DNA of 64,000 nt, taken from the NCBI GenBank assembly GCA_965219015.1, contig CBDCNH010000011.1:806001-870000 (forward strand). Reading direction: 5' to 3'. The position numbers and the translations under genes are program-made. Source of the DNA: CBDCNH01 sp965219015. GTDB lineage: Bacteria > Pseudomonadota > Alphaproteobacteria > Rhodobacterales > Rhodobacteraceae. Shown piece by piece: positions 59,288-64,000 of the stretch (positions within the stretch are counted from its first letter, which is position 1; every line of letters begins with the position of its first letter). The notes beneath the pieces were generated by a model. The model did no database searches. It had not been told where the DNA came from and was given only the letters and a program-made list of their open reading frames with translations.

Positions 59288-60622
59288 TTACCAGTTCTCC
59301 TTGAACCACCGGACGGCGCGCTTCAGGCTGCGCGCCGGATAGCGCTCGGACGGGATGTCGAAGTCCCACCATTCGTCCTGCGGGTTGGCCGCGAAGAGGC
59401 AGAGCCCCACCGCGCTCGCGAACGCCGCTCCGGTCGCGGCCTGCGGCAACCCCTGCACCCGGAGCGGCCGGCCGAGGCGCACCCGCTGGCCAAGGATCTT
59501 CGCGGCCAGCCCGTCGAGGCCGGGCACTTGGCTCGCACCGCCGGTGAGCACGATCTGCTGGCTCGGCAGGTGTTCGAACCCGGCCGCGTCGAGACGCATC
59601 CGCACGTCCTCGAGCACCTCCTCGACGCGCGGGCGCATGATGCCGATCAGCTCGGCGCGGCTCGCGGTGCGGCGGTCCTTCTCCCAGTCGCCGCAATCGG
59701 CGCCGATCTCGATCATCTCGCGGTCGTCCATGCCGGTCGCGACGACGCCGCCGTAGAAGGTCTTGATCCGCTCCGCCGTCGGCAGCGGCACTTCGAGACC
59801 CTTGGCGATGTCGGAGGTCACGTGATCGCCGCCGAGCCGCACCGCGTCGGCGTAGATCATGTGCTTCTTGATGAAGATCGAGATGCCGGTCGAGCCGCCG
59901 CCCATGTCGATGCACGCCGCACCGAGCTCTTGCTCGTCCTCGACGAGCGCCGCGACCCCCGAGACGTAGGCCGAGGACGCGATCCCCGCGAGCTCGAGGT
60001 CGGCGCGCTTGATGCAGTAAAGGAGGTTCTCGATGACGCCTGTGTCGACGGTCAGCAGGTGCATGTCGCAGGCGAGCCGGTTGCCGGTGCGCCCGCGCGG
60101 GTCGCCGAGTCCCGAACGGTGGTCGAGCGCGAAGTTGACCGGCTGCGCGTGCAGCACTTCGCGGCCCGGCCCGAAGTCCGGCACGTCGCAGGCGGCCAGC
60201 ACGCGGCCCACGTCCTGGCCCGTGACCGTCGCGTCCTCGAGCGCGATCTCGCCCGCGAGCCCGTAGGACCGCGGCCCCGCGCCCGCGAAGCAGGCGATGG
60301 CGTGGTCGACGCGGACGTTGGCCATCTTCTGCGCCGCCTGCACGGCGGTGCGGACGGCGCGCTCGGTCTCGTTCATCGCGTCGATCTCGCCGAAGCGCAC
60401 GCCGCGCGAGCGGGTGGTGGCGGCACCGATCACGCGGAACGTCGATTGCCCGGCCATCGGACCCACGCCCTCGGCGTTGGCGGCCTGCGGCGGGCCGTCG
60501 AAGCGCAGCACGAGGCAGGCGATCTTGGAGGTGCCGATGTCGAGGACCGCGACCACGCCACGGTCGATCGCGGCACGCCGGAGCTGGCGCATCGCCCGCT
60601 GGGATCGGTAGAGATCGGTCAT
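59288..60622 (-). CDS. ftsA: Cell division protein FtsA
   Basis: This actin-like membrane tether for FtsZ has 444 residues. Phosphate 1 is VAVLDIGTSKIACLVLRFDG, phosphate 2 is GAACIDMGGGSTGISIFIKK, and the adenosine site is IVLTGGASQVPGLDGLAAKI. A C-terminal amphipathic tail, SLKRAVRWFKENW, attaches to the membrane. The ATG overlaps the ftsQ stop (ATGA). Confidence 0.96.
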   Translation of the reverse strand: MTDLYRSQRAMRQLRRAAIDRGVVAVLDIGTSKIACLVLRFDGPPQAANAEGVGPMAGQSTFRVIGAATTRSRGVRFGEIDAMNETERAVRTAVQAAQKMANVRVDHAIACFAGAGPRSYGLAGEIALEDATVTGQDVGRVLAACDVPDFGPGREVLHAQPVNFALDHRSGLGDPRGRTGNRLACDMHLLTVDTGVIENLLYCIKRADLELAGIASSAYVSGVAALVEDEQELGAACIDMGGGSTGISIFIKKHMIYADAVRLGGDHVTSDIAKGLEVPLPTAERIKTFYGGVVATGMDDREMIEIGADCGDWEKDRRTASRAELIGIMRPRVEEVLEDVRMRLDAAGFEHLPSQQIVLTGGASQVPGLDGLAAKILGQRVRLGRPLRVQGLPQAATGAAFASAVGLCLFAANPQDEWWDFDIPSERYPARSLKRAVRWFKENW

Positions 60623-61542
60623 TCGGCGGGTGCTCCTGCGGCGGCCTGCTTCGGGTCGGGTGGGGTGGCGGTTGCGGCGAGCCGCAGGGTCGGGCGCGCA
60701 TCGAGGCGCATGTCGACGACGGCGATGTCGCGGTCGAAGAGGTTCTGCGCGGCGGCGAGCGCCAGCACCCGCTCGAGCGCCGCGACGGGATCGTCCTCGG
60801 GGAGCAGGATCCGCTGACCTTCGTCAAGCACCAGATCCCAGCGCCGCTCGCCCATCCGCACGAGCCCTTCGACGCGCGCCGCCACGGGCGTCGCCGCCGC
60901 CATCAGCGCCAGCGCCTCGGGCGCGGCAGCCGCAGCACCGTCGCCGGCGACGAGCGGCAGGTCGGGCCGATCGGCGCGGCTGCCGACGCCCGCCACGCGG
61001 TGGCCGGTGGCGTCGATGAGGTCGAGCCCGGTCCGCCCGCGCCAGACGAGCGCAGGTCTCCGCTGCGTGATGGCGACCTCGAGCGTGCCGCCGGGAGCGA
61101 TCCGGATGTCGGCGCGCGCCACGACATCGAGCGACTGCAGCATCGCGCGAAGCCCCGCGATGTCGATGTCGAACGAGCTCGCCGGCAGCGTCACCGCCAG
61201 CATGGGACGGAGCGCCGCCGTCACGTCGCCCGTGGCACCGGTGATCGCGATGTCGGTGATGCGGAACTCGGGCCGGTCCTCGACGGAGCGCCAGACCTCC
61301 GCACCCCAGGACGAGATCCGCGCACGACGTTCCGCGTCGGCAAGCCAGAGTCCGAGCGCGAGCACCAGGAGGAACGCCGGCAGCCCGCGCCGCAGGAGCG
61401 CCCGGTAAAGCGGCGTCAGCCACAAGCGCCGGAGCCTGTAGGCCGCACGGCTCGGGCTCGGGTCACGGCGGGGCGCTCGCGGGGCCGGCGCCCGCGACGG
61501 CACCAGACGGCGCGCGACGAGGGGCTCGGCTACCGCGCGCAC
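60619..61542 (-). CDS. ftsQ: Cell division protein FtsQ
   Basis: The 307-residue bitopic protein has a basic cytoplasmic N-terminus and one membrane helix near residue 55 (LPAFLLVLALGLWLADAE). The POTRA domain EFRITDIAITGATGDVTAAL follows, then the beta domain with LIDATGHRVAGVG. It recruits FtsB/FtsL to the divisome. It overlaps the ddl end by 13 bases. Confidence 0.94.
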   Translation of the reverse strand: MRAVAEPLVARRLVPSRAPAPRAPRRDPSPSRAAYRLRRLWLTPLYRALLRRGLPAFLLVLALGLWLADAERRARISSWGAEVWRSVEDRPEFRITDIAITGATGDVTAALRPMLAVTLPASSFDIDIAGLRAMLQSLDVVARADIRIAPGGTLEVAITQRRPALVWRGRTGLDLIDATGHRVAGVGSRADRPDLPLVAGDGAAAAAPEALALMAAATPVAARVEGLVRMGERRWDLVLDEGQRILLPEDDPVAALERVLALAAAQNLFDRDIAVVDMRLDARPTLRLAATATPPDPKQAAAGAPAE

Positions 61543-62444
61543 GACGCATCCTCCGCGATCCAGGCGCAGAGGTCCGGGAAGTCGATCCCTGCGTGCGCGG
61601 CCTGCTCCGGGGCGAGCGAAGTCGGCGTCATGCCGGGCTGGGTGTTCAGTTCGAGCACCACGATGCCCGCCGCGCCACGCGCCTCGTCCCAGCGGAAATC
61701 GATCCGCGTCAGCCCGCGGCAGCCGAGGCAGGCGTGTGCCGCGAGCGCATGCGCCGTGAGCGCGCCCGTGATCGCGGCTGGCAGGTCCGCCGGTACGACG
61801 TGGCGCGAGCCGCCGGGCACGTACTTCGCCGCGTAGTCGTAGTAGCCGTCGGTCAGGATGTCGGTCACGCCGAGCGCGCGGTCCGCCAGCACGGCGACGG
61901 TGAGCTCGCGTCCCGGCACGTAGGCCTCGACCATCACGTCGTCAGGGAGATCGGGCCCGAGCGCGGGCGGCCGGTTCGCGCCCGCCGGCACGATGGTGAC
62001 GCCGACCGAGGAGCCCTCGTTGACCGGCTTGACCACATAGGGCGGCGCCATCACGTGCTTCGCCGCCGCCGCCTCGCGCGAGACCACCTCGGAAACCGCG
62101 ACCGGCAGGCCGGCCGCCGCGAACGCCGCCTTGGCGCGGACCTTGTGCATGGCCAGCGCCGAGGCCAGCACGCCCGAATGGGTGTAAGGCAGCCGCAGCC
62201 ACTCGAGGAGGCCCTGGACGGACCCGTCCTCGCCCCAGCGGCCGTGCAGCGCGTTGAACACAAGGTCGGGAGCCACGTCCGCGAGACGCGTCGCGAGGTC
62301 CGGCCCCGCGTCGATCTCGATCGCCTCGTACTGCCGTTCCCGCAACGCTGCGGCGCAGGCGCGCCCGGTCACGAGCGAGACCTCCCGCTCGGCGGAAGGC
62401 CCTCCCATGAGAACCGCAACTCGCGGGGCTGTCCTGCTCGACAT
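61530..62444 (-). CDS. ddl: D-alanine--D-alanine ligase
   Basis: This ATP-grasp enzyme makes the D-Ala-D-Ala dipeptide of peptidoglycan. Its 304 residues include VAVLMGGPSAEREVSLVTGR, LHGRWGEDGSVQGLLEWL, the ATP-grasp VVKPVNEGSSVGVTIV and the metal/substrate end VLELNTQPGMTPTSLAPEQA. The ATG at 62444 is preferred to one 11 codons upstream because it matches the family start. Confidence 0.96.
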   Translation of the reverse strand: MSSRTAPRVAVLMGGPSAEREVSLVTGRACAAALRERQYEAIEIDAGPDLATRLADVAPDLVFNALHGRWGEDGSVQGLLEWLRLPYTHSGVLASALAMHKVRAKAAFAAAGLPVAVSEVVSREAAAAKHVMAPPYVVKPVNEGSSVGVTIVPAGANRPPALGPDLPDDVMVEAYVPGRELTVAVLADRALGVTDILTDGYYDYAAKYVPGGSRHVVPADLPAAITGALTAHALAAHACLGCRGLTRIDFRWDEARGAAGIVVLELNTQPGMTPTSLAPEQAAHAGIDFPDLCAWIAEDASCAR

Positions 62445-62522
62445 GCCCGCCTCGTTATCAGGCCGGTGGCGGCCCATCCGTGCCGGAGCCTCTGCGGGCC
62501 CCTGATGCTGTTGTTATGCCTG

Positions 62523-63455
62523 TCAAATCACTGTCGCGTCCGGGATCGTTTCGCCGATCCTCATGATTTCCCATTGTAACGTGATTCCGCTGGATTGAAA
62601 CACTGTATTTCGGACGTGTTCGCCCAGGCCCTCCAGATCGGCGGCATTCGCCGCGCCGGTGTTGAGGAGAAAGTTGGGATGCTTGTCCGACATCTGCGCC
62701 CCGCCACGCCGTATGCCACGCAACCCTGCGTTGTCTATGAGTTTCCAGGCCTTGAGGTCGTGGACATCGTCGGCGCGCCCGGTCGAGGAGAAGCCGGCGG
62801 GGTTGCGGAATGTCGATCCGGCGCTCCGCTCGCGCACCGGCTGCGTGGCGTCGCGGCGGGCGACCTGCTCCGCCATCGTGGCCTCGAGCGCCGCCGGATC
62901 GGCGGCCGTCGTCCGGAATGTGGCCGCCATCACGACGGCGCCCGGCGGCAGCGCGCTGTCGCGGTAGCCGAGCGCGAGATCGGCGGCGGGGATGCGCGTG
63001 ATGCCGTCGCGCGTAGCGACGGCGACCTCGACGAGATGGTCCGCCACGTAGCGCCCGTAACAGCCCGCGTTGAGCCGCACCGCGCCTCCGATCGAGCCGG
63101 GGATGGTGCGGAGGAACGCGAGGTCCCGACCCGCGGCAGCGGCCTCGCGCGCCACGCGGGCGTCGAGCGCCGCGGCGCCTGCGTGGACGAGGTCGCCCGC
63201 GACGCGGATGTCCGCGAAGGCGCGGCCGAGGCGGATCACCACGCCCCGGATGCCGCCGTCGCGAACGATGAGGTTGGAGCCGACGCCCATCGGGAACACC
63301 GCCACGGCCGGATCGAGTGCTGCGAGAAAGCCCGCCAGATCGTCCGCGTCGGCAGGCTGGAAGAGCCAGTCCGCGGGTCCGCCGACGCGCAGCCACGTCA
63401 GGTCCGCCATCGCCCGGCCGGCCGTGAGGCTGCCGCGGACCGCCGGCAGCCTCAC
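62523..63455 (-). CDS. murB: UDP-N-acetylenolpyruvoylglucosamine reductase
   Basis: This FAD enzyme reduces the MurA product to UDP-MurNAc. The 310-residue protein has FPMGVGSNLIVRDGGIRGVV, LRTIPGSIGGAVRLNAGCYG and RSAGSTFRNPAG with the catalytic Ser. A final Glu is in ITLQWEIMRIG. GTG start at 63455 overlaps the DUF2484 stop (GTGA). Confidence 0.95.
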   Translation of the reverse strand: MRLPAVRGSLTAGRAMADLTWLRVGGPADWLFQPADADDLAGFLAALDPAVAVFPMGVGSNLIVRDGGIRGVVIRLGRAFADIRVAGDLVHAGAAALDARVAREAAAAGRDLAFLRTIPGSIGGAVRLNAGCYGRYVADHLVEVAVATRDGITRIPAADLALGYRDSALPPGAVVMAATFRTTAADPAALEATMAEQVARRDATQPVRERSAGSTFRNPAGFSSTGRADDVHDLKAWKLIDNAGLRGIRRGGAQMSDKHPNFLLNTGAANAADLEGLGEHVRNTVFQSSGITLQWEIMRIGETIPDATVI

Positions 63456-63700
63456 GGCGGCGGGCGGCGCACGATCCACCGCCCGAGCGACAGCACCGGC
63501 CAGCGCAGCACCAACACCCCGGCGGCAAGCACCAGGAGCCCGGCGAGCGGGCCGTTCTGCCACGTGACGTAGCCGAGCACCGGGATGCCGACCGAGACGA
63601 GCGCTGCCGCCCTGCGCCGGTGCCCGTCGCGGGTCGGGAGCAGCCGCACGACGCTGGCGGCAACGGCCCAGAGACAGGCAAGACCGAGCGAGGCGGTCAT
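63452..63700 (-). CDS. DUF2484 small membrane protein
   Basis: The 82-residue protein has three hydrophobic segments (LGLACLWAVAASVVRLL, RRRAAALVSVGIPVLGYVTW, LAGLLVLAAGVLVL). This DUF2484 family sits between murC and murB in Rhodobacterales. It overlaps both neighbours by four bases. The function is unknown; its place suggests a tie to cell-wall precursor synthesis. Confidence 0.88.
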   Translation of the reverse strand: MTASLGLACLWAVAASVVRLLPTRDGHRRRAAALVSVGIPVLGYVTWQNGPLAGLLVLAAGVLVLRWPVLSLGRWIVRRPPP

Positions 63701-64000
63701 GCGGCGAGGCGCGCCGGCAGCGCGTTGGCCCAGGCGGAAATCGATCCCGCGCCGAGGCAGACCACGATGTCGCCCGCCCGCGCCTGCTCGCGCACCAGCC
63801 GCTCGAGGTCGTCCTCGGAGAGGATCGCGCGCGCGTGGCGGTGGCCGTGGCGGATCAGACCCGCCACGAGGTCGTCGCGCGAGGCGCCCGCGATGGGATC
63901 TTCGCCGGCGGCATAGACCTCGGCGATGGCCACCACGTCGGCCTCGTTGAAGCAGGTACAGAAGTCCTCGAAGAGATGCGCGAGCCGCGTGTAGCGGTGC
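63697..64000 (-). CDS. murC: UDP-N-acetylmuramate--L-alanine ligase, C-terminal part
   Basis: The window edge cuts this gene; only the last ~100 residues are here. HRYTRLAHLFEDFCTCFNEA is the MurC-specific segment, followed by DVVAIAEVYAAGEDPIAGAS and the end GDIVVCLGAGSISAWANALP. MurC adds L-Ala to UDP-MurNAc. It is followed by DUF2484 and murB with overlaps. Confidence 0.93.
   Translation of the reverse strand, partial: HRYTRLAHLFEDFCTCFNEADVVAIAEVYAAGEDPIAGASRDDLVAGLIRHGHRHARAILSEDDLERLVREQARAGDIVVCLGAGSISAWANALPARLAA

Overview
This window looks like chromosomal DNA from a GC-rich alphaproteobacterium of the Rhodobacterales (Rhodobacter/Roseobacter type). The evidence is the gene order around murC-DUF2484-murB-ddl-ftsQ-ftsA-ftsZ-lpxC-bamD-recN, the murA-DUF2948-GNAT-hisD-UPF0262 string, a VPLPA-CTERM surface protein, aerobic-type cobS/cobT, and direct-repeat LexA boxes of the GTTC-N7-GTTC type. 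No species is claimed. Because of the high GC, long open frames run antisense to most genes; these were treated as shadows.

Layout. 0.1-1.6 kb: divergent marR-type regulator and alpha/beta hydrolase. 1.6-5.8 kb: decayed accessory DNA with a collapsed Tn3-family transposon, a broken resolvase, an EamA permease between two diverged repeat copies, a DUF1272 gene, and remnants of argC, a small membrane protein and a DUF1330 gene. 5.8-10.4 kb: aldo/keto reductase, a LexA-boxed imuA-like gene swollen by pentapeptide repeats, an MFS permease and a VPLPA-CTERM protein. 10.5-15.2 kb: metG, gluconokinase, a 2-hydroxyacid dehydrogenase and gnd. 15.2-19.2 kb: GIY-YIG protein, TPR protein, a 118-bp tandem repeat, rhomboid protease, Crp/Fnr regulator, tRNA-Phe. 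19.3-26.0 kb (minus): two tightly coupled operons, infA-maf-rng-yacG and murA-DUF2948-GNAT-hisD-UPF0262-phosphatase. 26.1-34.7 kb: tRNA-Thr, a broken Abi-C gene, a TctCBA-AbrB tricarboxylate-type transport operon, a metallo-beta-lactamase-fold hydrolase, a DctPQM TRAP operon and a ferredoxin. 34.8-35.6 kb: a LexA-boxed fragment resembling the C-terminal OB fold of DnaE2, then a decayed GFA gene. 35.6-41.8 kb (minus): degP-type protease, hflC, hflK, gor, rpiA. 41.9-46.6 kb: DUF3429, L-serine ammonia-lyase, thiamine pyrophosphokinase, an uncharacterised 360-residue protein, a 105-bp tandem repeat, Tat-exported msrB. 46.7-52.1 kb: cobS, a small exported protein, cobT, aminopeptidase P and DUF427, all overlapping. 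52.1-64 kb (minus): ClC channel, recN, bamD, lpxC, ftsZ, ftsA, ftsQ, ddl, murB, DUF2484, murC (cut by the window edge).

The most interesting thread is SOS mutagenesis. The usual imuA-imuB-dnaE2 operon is not intact here. Instead there is a solitary imuA-like gene at 7 kb and, 28 kb away, a 136-residue frame matching only the end of DnaE2. Each sits directly behind a GTTC-N7-GTTC-type LexA box. The imuA copy also carries a large repeat-built insertion. This looks like either a dismantled mutasome or a rewired SOS output.
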